Below, piece after piece: positions 46,259 to 59,452 of a DNA stretch of 64,000 bases; within the stretch, counting starts at the first letter, position 1; each line of letters begins with the position of its first letter. This stretch comes from Druceiella hillmani (Eukaryota > Arthropoda > Insecta > Lepidoptera > Hepialidae). The stretch is taken from assembly GCA_039881145.1 (NCBI GenBank), contig JAYKKI010000061.1, positions 8,690,001 through 8,754,000 of the forward strand, written 5' to 3'. Under the pieces are notes generated by a model, which was not told the origin of the DNA, did no database searches, and saw only the letters and a list, made by a program, of their open reading frames with translations. A program made the position numbers and the translations under genes.

Positions 46259-48856
46259 ACCGATAAAAAAAACTAATGTATTTGGATGGATCGCTATGAG
46301 AAGTCTTTTTTAGATTGTTTTCTCGTATTTTTACAGTTTGTCTGTTTCGTCACTTCTGTCGGGCATTTGCTTAAACAAATTATAGTAGAACTGTTTTCAA
46401 TCGATGTTTACTCGTTCTCATCTCTTTCCTCCCACTTTTATTATATCATATTCAGTACAGAACACAACGCATTTAAAAACCAGACACTACCTGTTACGAA
46501 CGGTTGCATGAGACTGATTTTTGACAAAACTAATTTCGTGTTTCTTACTAACTCTCGATTAGATTCATGTTACAAACACCATCAAAGACATATAATGGCC
46601 CTGATATATTAAATAGAAACAAAAAACTTTAAATACTAAATATTCAACCAATATCACTTTTTTTTAAATGGGCAAACATTATAAGCGTGAATGTACATTT
46701 TTTTGCCTTGTAATATTTGCGAGCAATATTCCAATATACGAAACTTTCACACAACCAGTTTAAGCTCAATATATCTGCTATTTAAATAATCCACACACCC
46801 TGATATTATGAAAAAAAATGGCGAAGAGGAATACGATTATTTTAACTTATCTTCATCATTGTAATTGGCAACAATATTAGGTTAAGATCTACGAAAAATG
46901 GTAAAACATTTATAACCATATAATACCACGCGCCACCTTATTAAATAACTTAACGTCTGAAGAGGGTTTATAAGTTAAACAATAATAAATAAAGCAGATA
47001 AAGAAGGCCCCCACGACGAGCTTTGAGCTCGCGCTTCTATTAAAGCTTAACGTTATAGATTACTTTTTTCAGCATTCTTCCTTATCTAGAATAATCCAGG
47101 CAAATCTTAGCTAAAATCTATAAATAACGTAGAAATCTTTGGCCTTTAAGATAATTTTTCATAAAAGTATTGGAGCTCTTATAACCTATTTTCATATAAT
47201 TTCCCGGCTAAAAAACGTTATCTATGCGTTCTATATTTTCTTTAAACTAAAAAACTCGTTGGTCTTTGAATGGTCTTACATGAAACTCACGTCTTTTCGC
47301 TTTTTTTTAATATTATCACTGTATACTACGTTAACTTGTTTTATCACACAATAAAACTAACTTAATCTGAATGCTAAATCAACATTAACATAACCTCATT
47401 TCTGTCTAATAAGAATAAAATACACCAGCTTTTTATTCGCCATCGAAATTCTATTAAAAAAAATTCAACAAAACGTCGGACGGAAAAGAGATCTACAGCC
47501 TTTTTTTTGTAGAAAAAATATCTCGACCAATTTATTAGAAACTAGGTTAGTAGTAAAATGGTTAGAAATCGGCGTTCAAATTTAACGGTGATTATTTATC
47601 GTTAACAAAAGCAATTAATTACGCTATTAAAACTGTTATGTATTACTCGGTGTATATAATTTACAGCAATGCACTTTAGACTGCGTCATTAATTTGAAGA
47701 AAGATTCCAATGTATTATTAAGCTAGAAATAGTTTGAAGTTTATTAAAATCGTTCGTAAATTTTTAAAATAAAAAAAATTACCAATCTACTTTAATTGCA
47801 ATCTTGTTATTTTAAAATATTCACATTTTAACTGTCATCACAATCGTTTCTTGGACCCGTAATTACATTCTTGGACTAATAAACTAATATCTTCAACCAA
47901 GTTAAGACGACAGTCGATTGAAGCAAACACTTGTTACTAAATTAAGTAAAAGTTTAAAAATAGTTGTCTACCTAAAAAAGCGAATAAGATAAATAATTAA
48001 CTACACGACTTTTGTTTCAAGGCGTGATTTGTTTTAGTAAAAAAATTCACTAAATTACACATATTCCAGAAAATATCACAATTCTAAACGACAATTCAAT
48101 CTATCTATAAAATAATATGTCTTGTTAGACTGATTCATTATCGTCAAACCGAAGCTGCTGGCTCCAGAAAGTTGATTTCACAAAAGCTTCTTACACTTAT
48201 ATAAAGTAAGCAAATAAGAATCAACTAAGCAAGGGTTTTTCAAAGTTCAACCCTTAAGATAACGAAATGAAGGTGAAAATTTGTATGGATAAAAAATGAA
48301 ATGGTTCTTATCACTTGAAACTTCGCAAAAGCACTCTTAAGAAATAATTAATTAAATACATGTTTTACAGTGTTTTTTTTCTTGTAAATTAGCCCAAAGG
48401 GGTTGGGGGATGTTATGGGACTCAAAGTTTGTATGAAAAAAAATTGGATGGTCCTTTTAACTCGAAACTTCGTAGACGCAAACTAAAAATAAATAATTAA
48501 ATACATATATAAATATGTATACGGAGTACCGATGTTTTTTTTGGAAATTATCCACTAGGAGGTCATGTAAACAATTGTTCTATTTATTAGATGGATAGGT
48601 GTGTAGTAGTAGTGCAATTCAAGACACACCAATATTTCATATAATGGGTAGTTAATTTCAGTTTCTAGGATTTCTATAAAATATATTCTTACTCCTAGGA
48701 AGTACGTACAAACATTTTTTTATATGAACCCGTTATCAAGGGTTCATAAAGGGGTCTCAATCAATGAAATAAATGTGAAAACGAGTATCTTTTTTCCGCT
48801 GTTAAGGCTCAACTAGTAGGTTAGCAACTTATAATCCCGCCACTTTTTCGACCGAT
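46259..48856. other. gene-poor; two diverged repeat segments at about 48.25-48.5 kb
   Basis: Two related segments share gtttgtatg...aaaatggatggt-like and actcgaaacttcg-like phrases followed by aaataattaattaaatacat (about 48265-48362 and 48420-48510). They look like two copies of one decayed repeat. Nothing else is recognised. Confidence 0.4.
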
Positions 48857-48934
48857 TTCTGGAATGTTATGGAAGCTTGTAGAATATTTCTTGTAGGGTA
48901 TATAAACAGCGCAGCATTCGACATTCTGTTCAGT
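48857..48934 (+). promoter_or_regulatory. heat-shock-type core promoter: HSE, TATA box, TCAGT initiator
   Basis: From 48857, triplets step by 5 bp as TTC, GAA, TTa, GAA, TTg, GAA, TTt (48857, 62, 67, 72, 77, 82, 87). Four are perfect and three match at two of three bases, in the alternating order of a heat shock element. TATATAAA follows at 48899-48906. An arthropod initiator TCAGT lies at 48930-48934 with its A at 48932, 31 bases after the TATAAA start, the canonical spacing. The layout HSE - TATA - Inr is that of an hsp gene. The next ATG in frame downstream is the first Met of a mariner transposase relic (48973). Heat induction is inferred. Confidence 0.6.
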
Positions 48935-48972
48935 TCCAATTGAGTAATCGGCGAGTAAAGAATAAATTAGGA

Positions 48973-49658
48973 ATGGAAGTATTTCCAAGTGAACTTAAAG
49001 GACTCTTTCTTCATGAATGCCGTTTAGGGCGGAAAACCAGCAAAACATCACGCAATATATACACAAAGATGGGTGAAGATATGCCCTCTTACGACACAGC
49101 CAAGCACTGGTTCCAAAGATTCAAAGAAGGAAGTTTTAACCTGTCCGATAAGCCTCATTCAAAGCGACCTCCTACGATTGAGTTAGATAAATTTGAAAGC
49201 CTTATTAAAACTTTTGAGTGCGTGGTGGGGGATAAATGGAGTTACTCATTGAGAATTCTTTCAAGCTATTAGTACAATTACAGCTAAGATTTATTGTGAA
49301 CAATTAAGCAGTCACCGCTAAACTTTCTTCATATCAAAGCAAAAATGTATTTTTTACATGACAACGCTCGACCCGCATGTAGCAAAAGTAACTCGTGAAA
49401 AACTACTTCTACTTGGATGAAGTATGCTACTTTACCCACCGTACCTCCCTATCTAATTACCATCTGTTTCGCTCTCTATCTAATAATTTACGTGATAGAA
49501 AATTTAAAGACGAAAGTCATACCAAAATCGAACTACACCCGTTTTTCAGTTAAAGGCCCAAAGTTTTCTAAAAGGACGGAACTATAGCATTAGCTACACT
49601 TTGGCGACAAGTGTTACATACCGACGGTGCTTACGTAATTAACGATTTATTTTATTGA
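48973..49658 (+). pseudogene. mariner transposase relic with internal deletions
   Basis: The N-terminal HTH region is intact: MEVFPSELKGLFLHECRLGR, then KTSRNIYTKMG, AKHWFQRFKEGSFNLSDKPH and SKRP. The frame is open to 49272, but sequence is missing. GDKW (49231), which may hold the first catalytic Asp (GDEKW in intact mariners), follows too soon. The frames then give TITAKIYCEQLSSH, FLHDNARP (second catalytic Asp, about 49357), HVAKVTREKLLLLG, PPYLSNYHLFRSLSNNLRDR and LWRQVLHTDGAYVIN. The SPDLAPSD segment that carries the third acidic residue is shortened to LSN, so the triad is broken. Several frameshifts occur. Terminal inverted repeats were not found. The element sits immediately behind a heat-shock-type promoter. 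Confidence 0.88.
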
Positions 49659-52581
49659 CTACATATAAAACGTTTGTGTGAAAATTTAAACGCATTAGAA
49701 AACAATTTTCGAAACCGGTGTAAACCTTTATGGTAATACTGTGTGTGAGGAGTATTTGAGTACTGGGCTAAATTTTACCGAATATTTACCATCCGTCGAA
49801 CCTGACTTAGAGTTATGCGATAAACGTGCATTAAAAAGCAAAGTACATTTCTTAAAAAAAAGTCTGGAGAGTTTAGAGACTGGCCGCACTTAACGCGCGT
49901 ACCTACCGGCGGCAGCTAGCAGCGCTTCGCCGCAGGTAACGACCGAGAGAACGCGAGTGCGGTCAAAGTAATAAGCGCTTCCTGCTCTCTGCGCAATCAG
50001 CGCCGAGACGCTTCCGATAACGACCCTTTTATTTCAACGCAAGGAGCGGTCGAACGGTGCAAGAAAGACGTTTGTAATAAAGGAACGATAGAAACATGTA
50101 GGCTCCGCAAATCCAGGTTAACAATAGGTCTTGTCTAAGATTTTCTTTGTGTTAGACTCGGTCTAAGTTTTGAAAATTACCTAATTAGTACTAAGTCGTC
50201 TAATTAATAATCCCAATTCATTGTTAAAATATTTTGTTCTGCAAAATATACTAGTTCTTGACATGTGAAATATTATCTTTAAGCGCCATTTATAAACACA
50301 CGTCGGCGTTATGTTTCTCATTTATTTTTTGCGCTCACAAAAAGTATATTAATTAATATGTACACACCTACACTATACGTAAACGCTAAAAAATGTGTAC
50401 ATAAAAAATACATGGTAGATAGGCTATATACAATACGTTAAAATTACTATATACTTGAAGAGAAGATTTATTGGTTTCTGCTTATCGACCAACAGATAAT
50501 ATCTGTTGAAACTAACAGAGAAGACTGTTTCTGCATTTAATACTAGGCTATCAACCTATTTAACCATTGTTAATTATATAGAGAAAAACAATTTTCTTTT
50601 TTTGCACTAATCAAATGAATACAACAAATAAACGTAATGCATAAAATAACAACAAAAAACGTATTCATTTAATTATTTCATAAATTAACACAATTCTAGA
50701 ATACAATACAGAATTAGCGTAGCTTATTAAATGACTGTTAAATAAATATTAAGTTTATTATTTTCACGTACTACACGAGATAATAATCTGAAAGGGTAAC
50801 TTATGTCTTCCAACTGTTCGAAAGAGTTTTACTCCCAGCAAAATGTCGCAGCGATAGCTCTTGATGTAGAAATAGCACCACGAGATCTCATTTTATAAAC
50901 ATGCTCACTGAGGCACCATGAATAATTTGAAGTCATCTCAACCAATAATACAAAATGCTTTCAATAAAAGTTAAAACACTTTAACTGAAAAAAAGGTTTT
51001 AAGCGCTGTTAACTCGTCCATTATAACAAGGAAAACGGAAAAAACGAAATAATGAAGATTTGATTACTACTAAAAATTAGAATTATAAATTCAAGCATAA
51101 TAACGTAGAAAAAACTAAGCAACTATTAGAAACTCATCTTCGCCTGAAATTGTGCTGTTAATTGAAAATACAAAACTTGGCTTAGAAAAAAATTATAAAT
51201 TATTTTATTAAAATTAAGTTTGATTTAAAATATTTTTTTTTATAAATTGTGATATATTTCTGAATTATTTTTATTTCTGTTACAACTATAGTCGGAATTT
51301 TCGATCGTATTCAAATCTAAATAAAACCGATATGACCAACCTAAAATTGTTCCTCTTGCGAGTAATCCTCATTTATGGTAAAGGAAAAGGTTAGAACAGA
51401 GAAACAACCAATGTTGATAAGTTAACTTTATGAGAGTTTATGAAGAAGATAACTTGCGTTCAGAATGTATTAATCATTCAAATTCTAAGTAGTAACAAAA
51501 AAGCACTCGTAACATTACCTGTAAATATTACACAAATCTACAGAATCACATATGCACAAGAAATATTCACGTATGACTAAAGCAGCCAAGTATACCAGTA
51601 CATACCAGTAAAACAGAACACCTCTTATTTTAACCCACACAACGCTGATGACATTCAAATGCCACTAAGCCATTTAGTTAATTATACTGAAAACAATAAT
51701 TATTTCTACAGGAAAAGATAGTTTTTCGCTGAATAGAGAAGACTGGCGATTTTGGGAAAACTTCCGTCGGGCGGATGGCGATGAAATAGATCGAAAAAAT
51801 CCCTGGATGATGTTTTGCGAAAATTTGATTAAAAACTAGACTAGGCTTTAAATCGTTTTAATCATAATTGGTTCCGTGAAAGTCTATTTCGTGATACAAA
51901 TGAGATATTTCACCGAAGTCGAGCGACTGATGTAATGAGGATAGGTCGCCCGTAACGGTTGGTTGCTTCAGTGAATTCGATTATTTCGCAATTCGGAGAT
52001 TACAATTTACACGTGATTCATTCGCCGCGATGATGCGTCACATGGGAGAGCCCAGTAGATCAAATGTAAAACGGAAAGACCATCACGCATATGGTGCGCT
52101 ACAAGACTTACGCATTAGTATGTCAAATAGCGTTATCTTTAGTTTCTTCGTTTACTGCCGGATATGACCTATTTTAAATATAATTTTCTAAGTACCAAGT
52201 TAAAGAGTGTACTAACACTGTACTGCTAGCCGCCCGTCAGCCATAAATTGCCACTTAATACATAACATCGCTTATTTTGGTCATACAAAACTGTAACAAG
52301 CAAAGATCCATTTAAGAGCAGTAATCACTATTTTCAAAACAACTATTTTTGTATTGTGAAAAGCAACCTACGTCCTACAAAAACCTTAATATATTCATGA
52401 ATTAGACCATTTTGTCATAATTGAGGAATCCTTTGTTATTTCCTCTATACATAAATAGTTATCTTTTACTGGAAAATATTTTTTTGATCTTTGGAGGGCG
52501 TGACCTTTCACCATGAAATAAATATCACTGAACGAGGAGCAAGTGGGGGAAAACGCATATCTATTTAACACGTTTGCCTTA
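49659..52581. other. gene-poor; CpG-rich island at 49885-50045
   Basis: The island (gcgcgtacctaccggcggca near 49896) is distinctly GC-rich and could be regulatory. From 50.1 to 52.5 kb the sequence is AT-rich, with no recognisable coding sequence. Confidence 0.4.
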
Positions 52582-52616
52582 CCCCGCCCCCCACCTAATT
52601 GTAAAATCTATAAAAG
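52582..52616 (+). promoter_or_regulatory. possible GC-box plus TATA promoter
   Basis: CCCCGCCCCCC (52582-52592) lies 16 bases before TATAAAAG (52609-52616). GC-box proteins of the Sp/KLF family bind such C-rich motifs. No initiator or convincing exon follows, and the next ATG frame (52933-53127) is unrecognised. Confidence 0.2.
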
Positions 52617-55608
52617 ACTTCATGAAATAAACAATTATTATAGGTAATTATACAAATTTCCTCAAACTATTGTCCTAGACAGCATTTCAAAGCACACCAC
52701 GAGTTTTAAGTACACCCAAGTTTCTTTATAACGTTTGTAATTTTTTTTAAGTGTCTTGGATTTTTAAGCAATTTACACACCAAATTACATTCATTAATTT
52801 ACGCGATATTTAAGATAAACAGATGTTTTTATTATTTTTGTCTGTTTATTTTTAAATCTGTTTATCAGCTAATCTCAGATGCAGATGAATATAGGTTATA
52901 CAGGTTTATAGATATTCATCAATAGCTACAATATGCATCGTTTTCCTCATATTTCAGAGTATTCCGGAAAAAAATTCCACGGAAACCTTTACATGTTCTT
53001 AAAGCGACCCGATGTCGAGATTCAAACGAGGAAGAGGCGACGAGTCGCTACTATTTTGCTAGAACGTGCATACAGACCTCTGATATCGAACGTCTTCTTT
53101 GACATTAATTTAAAATTTACAAAATAAAAACTAAGAATAACTTAATTTTATTGAAAAATATATAGTTAACCTTCGTGCGGAGCTGCATTGGTCAATAATT
53201 ACAGACTAGTTTAGATCTTGGCACCTGCAAAGGAGGAGGCCTTCCAGAAATGGGGGGGGGGCTTCCTGGAATAAACTGAGTGTAGCGAAAATTGTTAAAT
53301 ATAGTGAGAGTAATAAGCGTAAAAGAAATAGGATTGAAAATAGGCAAATACGTGAGCAATCAAGTTATGTTTAATAAACTCGCCTTACTGCACGAAACTA
53401 CATATTTGGGTACAGCCAATGACGTTATATTATATAGGTATTGGCTGTTTGGTATAGCATTTTTTTTTTAATTTATCTCGAGAATAACCTCGAATACTCT
53501 TTGATTTGGCCCTATATTACTGAGAAATTATTATTTTAAATTAACAAAATATTTTCCTACTTTAAACAATTTCTGAGTCATAACTATATTTAAACCTTCC
53601 GTTATCATAAACACAAACCCCACGAAACAAAATTAAACTGAATTACCAGTATTATCAATTACTCATTCCGCGGAATAACACTCGTGTCACCCAAAATTCA
53701 AAGCCGAATAAGCTGTTTACCGTCTCGTATGATGGCGCACGGCGCTCGGTTCTCGGTGTACTGCAGGGCGCTTAACCCCTTCGTTAACCTCGAAATAGTA
53801 TATATGGGAAACGGGATCAGATACGAAAAAATATTAATTATAATCGTCTTATTTAGGTTGCTATACCAGTTAAACGACATCTCTACTGACTTATCTTTAG
53901 CGCTCTAAGTGTAATAAAAAAATAAGACAGGTTGTCTCAATTTCATTACGACTATCTCTTTTATATACGTCATTTCGTGAACTCTATCTTCTATCGTAGT
54001 TCCCGCGTGGCGCTATTTAGTCTATTTTTTGGCTTTTTTGGGGCTTAACCTGCTTATATCTATAGAGTATAACGTCATTGGTTACAACACCCAATAGTAA
54101 ATTTGTCAGCATGAATTATAAAAATAACTAGGAAAATAATTTAGCCATTAACTTAATTTGGTGATTGAAGGTGATGATTATAACCCTCGCTACAAGGAGA
54201 GTAAATTTGGATTGATTTGTAGGAAGATCATGTAAAAATTCTTTACGCGTTATATTTACTTCTATATGCAACAAATAAATAATAGCAAAAAGACTTAACG
54301 AAGAAAGTACGTACTGACAGATCTGCGAATGTGTAAGCAGACGGGTGAGAATAAATAACGAATTTTTGAGTACAGAACTACCAAAGTCCTTGGTAAAAAT
54401 GTTTTGCAGATGTATTATAATGAAAGAAAGAGTCAATTACAAAACAAAATAAAGACGTAAGTTATATTTAACTCTAGTTGTGTAAATGTTGCCGCAACGT
54501 GAAGTTTATTCCAGATCTTAAGTAATGTTATAAATCCGAAATCCCAGGTGATGTTTGTTGGATGTCTCTTTGTCATTCACGACATAATAAATAATGATTA
54601 CGTTTAATGCACCAGAAGATGTGAAAACATACGCCGTTTTGCTGAGGATAAAAAAAATTTTATCGGTTGAATACAGGACAATTATTGTCTCGGTAGGACC
54701 CTTGAAGTATGGCAAACGTGAGCGTGTGACAACGCTAGTCATGTTCCAAAATCGACGCGTGTAAATCCACGGGCAAAAACTTATTTTTACTGTTCAACAG
54801 CGGGTTTACTGTTTGATGTTATGTACAAATATATCTGCTCAAAACTGTAAATTGAGAATAAACTTTAACCTTTGAACGTTCACACCTTATTATAGTGATG
54901 GTTTCATGAAAATCCTAATTTTATATTAACTTTAAACTTCCCATAGGCAAATAAAAATTTATAAAAACCATATTTCTAAAGTGCATTAACACGAAACTGT
55001 CCACTACGTGACACGCTTTTGACACGACTAAAAAGTGCTTCGCACAAAGTTCAGTATTGTTGAACACCTAAAAAACTCCCGAAATTGATGCATATATGAC
55101 CATTTAAAGAAATATCACTGAATAACACATTGGGCTAAAGAGTGATGTGGCTTCAAAATTAATTCACTAACTTATATTTAAAATTACTTCACTGACGATC
55201 ATGATGACTAAAAACTTATATTTGATTTACTCACAATATACAAACTGTCACGGTTCAACCTAATCTCAATAAAAGTACATTTGCAATATTGACTAATTAT
55301 TCCAGGTACCAGGGTATCGAGGTTATCAAGTTCAACCTAATAACAAAATAGGTCTAAAATTGGCAACTTCGACGTTCTTAGACTATCGATATCTTTTCAA
55401 GGAAACATTTTTTAATATTTATATTGGTATTCTACACAAAGAGCCCTTTCCAACAATATTCCGCAAGAAAGAAAAAAATGGACTCTACATATGGGTGCTC
55501 CTTAAAATTGCATTGATATAAATTTAAATACGACTTTCATATTAGCGAATGTGTCAAATGCAATAAGTGAGAAAAAATATTTATAAACAAAAATATTTCA
55601 AAATTATA
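52617..55608. other. no gene seen
   Basis: A run of nine Gs lies at about 53252-53260. A small GC-richer patch is at 53705-53790. Open frames of 60-100 codons here (for example 53684-53908 and 54128-54436) are unrecognised. Confidence 0.4.
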
Positions 55609-55634
55609 ACCCCCACACCTTTGTGTGTGGGGGT
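55609..55634. repeat. perfect 10-bp GC-rich hairpin
   Basis: ACCCCCACAC (55609-55618) and GTGTGGGGGT (55625-55634) are exact complements around a 6-nt loop. The stem would be very stable in single strands. Confidence 0.75.
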
Positions 55635-55700
55635 GTGCAAGTTTCCACTTCGACCTGACAAGAAATCTGATAAAACAAGTTACTATGTACTATAAGAGCC

Positions 55701-55721
55701 CTCAGTTGTTCCACAACTGAG
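55701..55721. repeat. perfect 8-bp hairpin
   Basis: CTCAGTTG-ttcca-CAACTGAG. It lies 67 bp after the C-rich hairpin. Downstream, gcgaactaga occurs twice (about 55771 and 55812), so the region may be part of a structured non-autonomous element. Confidence 0.65.
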
Positions 55722-58434
55722 CTGGTGAGCTATTTAACGTCCCAGGTGCTAAATCTATAATCAGAATATACGGCGAACTAGATCTCGTTCGCTGGAGCGC
55801 TCTTTCGGGCTAGGTCGTTCGCGAACTAGACAACACTATTATCATAGCAAACCTCTTCTAGAATTTCAAACAAACCTTTAAATAGGACTAGTTCTGAATA
55901 AGACAGAAGAGACAACAAGATGAATTGTAGCGTAGATGTTTGGACTACGCGATGTTTATGACTTGAAAATTTTATTACGTCGCCCCATGTTGTAAAATTA
56001 TTTTCGAAGATGTGTTTATGTTTTCATCAGATAATTTGTTGCTGTTCTTAAATGGTCGTTCCGTCTAAGAATATGTAGTAAAATATCTTTGGTCATAGTA
56101 AAACCCTATGCGGCTTAAAATTGAAATGAAAATTATTTTGGAATATGCACATATTCCTTGACCTTCCACTTTTTTACCATTTATAAACCGTTTCCACTTG
56201 ATTTATAACCCCTTAATTTCAACTCCACATTTTGAATAAAAATCAAAGTATGCTATGCCAAATTTTAAATTGATACGAACAGACAAAGAAGTCTCATTAT
56301 ATATACGTATAGACAGTCACAGAAGTCATGTATACAAATCTAAAAACACAAGTTCGTGAAAACGTTTTTACGATATTTCTTTTAGCGTAAAAAAAACGGT
56401 TTGGGGTATAATAAGATTTTGTATTTTTATATTTTTGTATATTTATATAGTTTTATATTAATAAATGAATTCGTAATTTGAATAATTTATTATATATTAG
56501 GTATTTTATTACATATGAAGTATGAGATGTGTCGTCACATTTATTTATTTACAATATAAATTTAAAACAAATACATATATTTGTATGTGTCGCGACAGCA
56601 TTTCGGAAATCACAAAACAGAATTTAAATAAACGGTACGGCCACACTGCAGTTAATTTCTAGCGAAACACGAACCTTTAGACATTTCATAATGTATGTTT
56701 AGTGATTTGTATTCTTTTTTTTCAGTTGGGCAGTACATGAAATTTGGAAGTTGGCAAATTGAAGAAAAAAAGTTAAAAATTATTTTAAAAATACTCCCAA
56801 AAACAAAATTTCATCAAATCTGTTCCAGCGGTTTAGAAGCTAAACACTATGACACACACGCACGACACACACACGCACATATGGCACACAAACATTTTCG
56901 TGTACGATTACGAAGTTTCCATTATTCCTATTGTTATACAGAAATAACACAATTTGATAAGAATTTTGCAAAGTGAAACAATGCGGTGTTGCAATAATCC
57001 AACTGCTTATATTTGTACCTCCCATTTTTTCCATTTTACTTTAAACTTCTTACGACACTAAGTAAAAACGTATAATAAAATTGATACGTCGTGTTGTGAT
57101 CCCATTTCCTCAATCACCTACCATCCTTCAGATGTGTGCAGCCGCTGTCGAGATGGTTTGCCCCGCGTATACCGTTGCGCTCGGCCATCATCTATTGTTC
57201 TCCCACTTTTGCCATATTTACGCCGAACTTCTCGAGGCAACGAACCGTCTGTTCCGATATTCGCTAATTAATGCACTTATCGCGTTCCTCATTTTTAAAA
57301 ACAAAAAATACCAAATGCAAAATGTTTGCTGTCCGTTTCAATTTACATAACGGTTCGGTTCTTGTGAAAACGTGATTATTTTCTATTAACAATGTAGGAG
57401 CCGCTAATGAAAAATGAAAAGAAACTGCCTGAAAGAGTTGATTAACAATTATAATTTAAGATTCAAACGAAATAAATGTTGCGATTTTGACGCATAACCT
57501 ATTTTCTGGTCATCGCTGTACACACACGGAACGGTGAACAAATATCGGGTTAATAAAATGATTTTTTCACACAACGAAATATATTAATGATTACGCAGAT
57601 AGCTAAAAATGAAAACACGCGGTCCATTACGACACCCGCTTGTGTTAGACGACGGTCGACGACGCCTGTCGATATTATAGACGGAAAAGATTGGCATAAA
57701 TACATAGGCACACTTTTCTTTTGGCAACAAAACTCGACAAAAATAACAGTATGGCATATTCGCCCAATATACAATCGCCCGACTATAGTATAGCTCCTAG
57801 AAGAATGTTATAAAGCGAATGCCTTATGTTTTTCTTCGAGTTTAACAATATTCATAAAGCTAGATGGTATTATCGATATCCACACATACATCGATTCCTC
57901 GTATAAATCCCGGTGTGCGTTATGTAGTATTTTGTATTCGAAATTCTAGTGTCTAACTTCTGTCATAAACTTTCAAATCTTGAGTATATTGTTAATAATG
58001 ATAGCACAATTTCAAATCCCATTCTGTCTTAAAAATATTATATGTATTTTTGAAAAAAAAAAGTTTCTGCCAGAATTGATAAATGAAGGTTATCTTGAAA
58101 TTTAATAACGACGGCGCCAGATGGCGCCACTGAACCGGATGATCCGACAATTATCAGTCCGCATCCACACACTTTACCGGGATATCTTTCGGCGAAATTG
58201 CAAAATTTGGTTTTAACGACATGTTTTTATTACAAAAGTGGAATTAACGTGGACGCCTTAAAGTGCCTTATGCTAAAAATTAGAAGAGCTAAGGTTGACG
58301 ACAGAAAGGATGTGGATTAATTCGTTAGAAGGAAATATACATATGATCATCTTTGTTCTGAACATAAAAACACTGTAGTTAATTATTATTTTACTGACGA
58401 TAAAAGCAAAAGTAATCATAAGTAATCAAACAAA
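55722..58434. other. gene-poor; repeat tail near 56.8 kb and two GC-richer patches
   Basis: The phrase aaatttcatcaaatctgttc and a CACACA run (56808-56885) look like the 3' tail of a LINE-type repeat. GC-richer patches at 57115-57260 and 57605-57690 have no recognised frame. An ATG-less 89-codon frame (57081-57350) is not called. Confidence 0.35.
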
Positions 58435-58555
58435 CAAATAGATGTCCCTAACAGGCCTGAAGACATCGACAATTGGACAAGGCCTCTCGCCACTAAGCTG
58501 CCATCTCACCAACGAGTCAGAAAAGAAGCACTCGCTGAATTTGAATACTAGATTA
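58435..58555 (+). pseudogene. possible coding relic, family not identified
   Basis: The frame IDVPNRPEDIDNWTRPLATK, then LPSHQRVRKEALAEFEY and a stop, reads like real protein. The 'LxxKLPxHQRxRxE' pattern recalls the C-terminal interaction segment of MADF/BESS-type DNA-binding proteins encoded by many insect genes and transposons. It is short and stands alone. That family suggestion is tentative. Confidence 0.2.
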
Positions 58556-58746
58556 CACTTTCTAACAGAGGTAAGAATATAAAGGTTACAATATTTAAAA
58601 AACTGATTGGTAGAGAAATAAAATATTCACCTCGTAGGTCTTATGAAATTTCTGATAACCGGTAAAGTAATGCTTTTTTAAAGCCTTCTTGTTATTCGGA
58701 TTACATAGCAAAACCTCTCAAGTCTTACAAGTGATAAAAAGCAACC

Positions 58747-59046
58747 AAAAACATCAACGTAAACATCAACATAAACGTCAAATAAACACCAACATAAACG
58801 TCAACGTAAACATCAACATAAACGTCAATGTAAACATCAACATAAACGTCAAAGTAAACATCAACATAAACGTCAAAGTAAACATCAACATAAACGTCAA
58901 CGTAAAGATCAACATAAACGTCAATGTAAACATCAACATAAACGTCAAAGTAAACATCAACATAAACGTCAAAGTAAACGTCAACATAAACGTTAAAGTA
59001 AACATCAACATAAACATCAACGTAACCCCAACGTAAACTTCAACGT
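58747..59046. repeat. 24-bp minisatellite (aaacatcaacataaacgtca core)
   Basis: About 12 copies of a 24-bp unit, itself made of related 6- and 12-bp parts (aaacatcaacataaacgtca plus argt). The period is a multiple of three, which keeps frames open on both strands (Asn-Ile-Asn-Val repeats); these are not genes. Confidence 0.95.
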
Positions 59047-59452
59047 CTTGGCTTATTCCACACATTGAATTCTTCTCCAATACGAATGCAGAACAAACGA
59101 ACGTTACATCACAAATTTTCAGATACAAAATAAATGTTTCTACAATATTATGTCGTAATTAATTGTTTTCTACACAAATAAGTATGAGAATAATACCTTA
59201 TAAAAACACTAGCTCAGTGGTCCATGATGAGAGTGTTCTAGAAATGCAACCAACAAAGCCAAATGAAGAAGCATTGCAAAAACTGCCATGATATGCGTCT
59301 CCACTCGGCTTTTTTTATTGTCTCGTCTGAGCACTATGCCAGAATCCATGGCCGGTATCAATATGACAGGAGCGAGAAAAAGTATTAGACATCATATAAA
59401 CCAGCCATATTAGAACTCGCTCCTAAGATATGGTGAAAAATTGAAAACTACG
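59047..59452. other. no gene seen
   Basis: Ordinary AT-rich sequence between the minisatellite and the mariner relic. Confidence 0.4.

Noticed and set aside
58689..59128. Asn-Ile-Asn-Val repeat protein on plus and Met-Phe-Thr-Leu repeat on minus
   Set aside because: Both frames are kept open by a 24-bp minisatellite and have no flanking gene structure.
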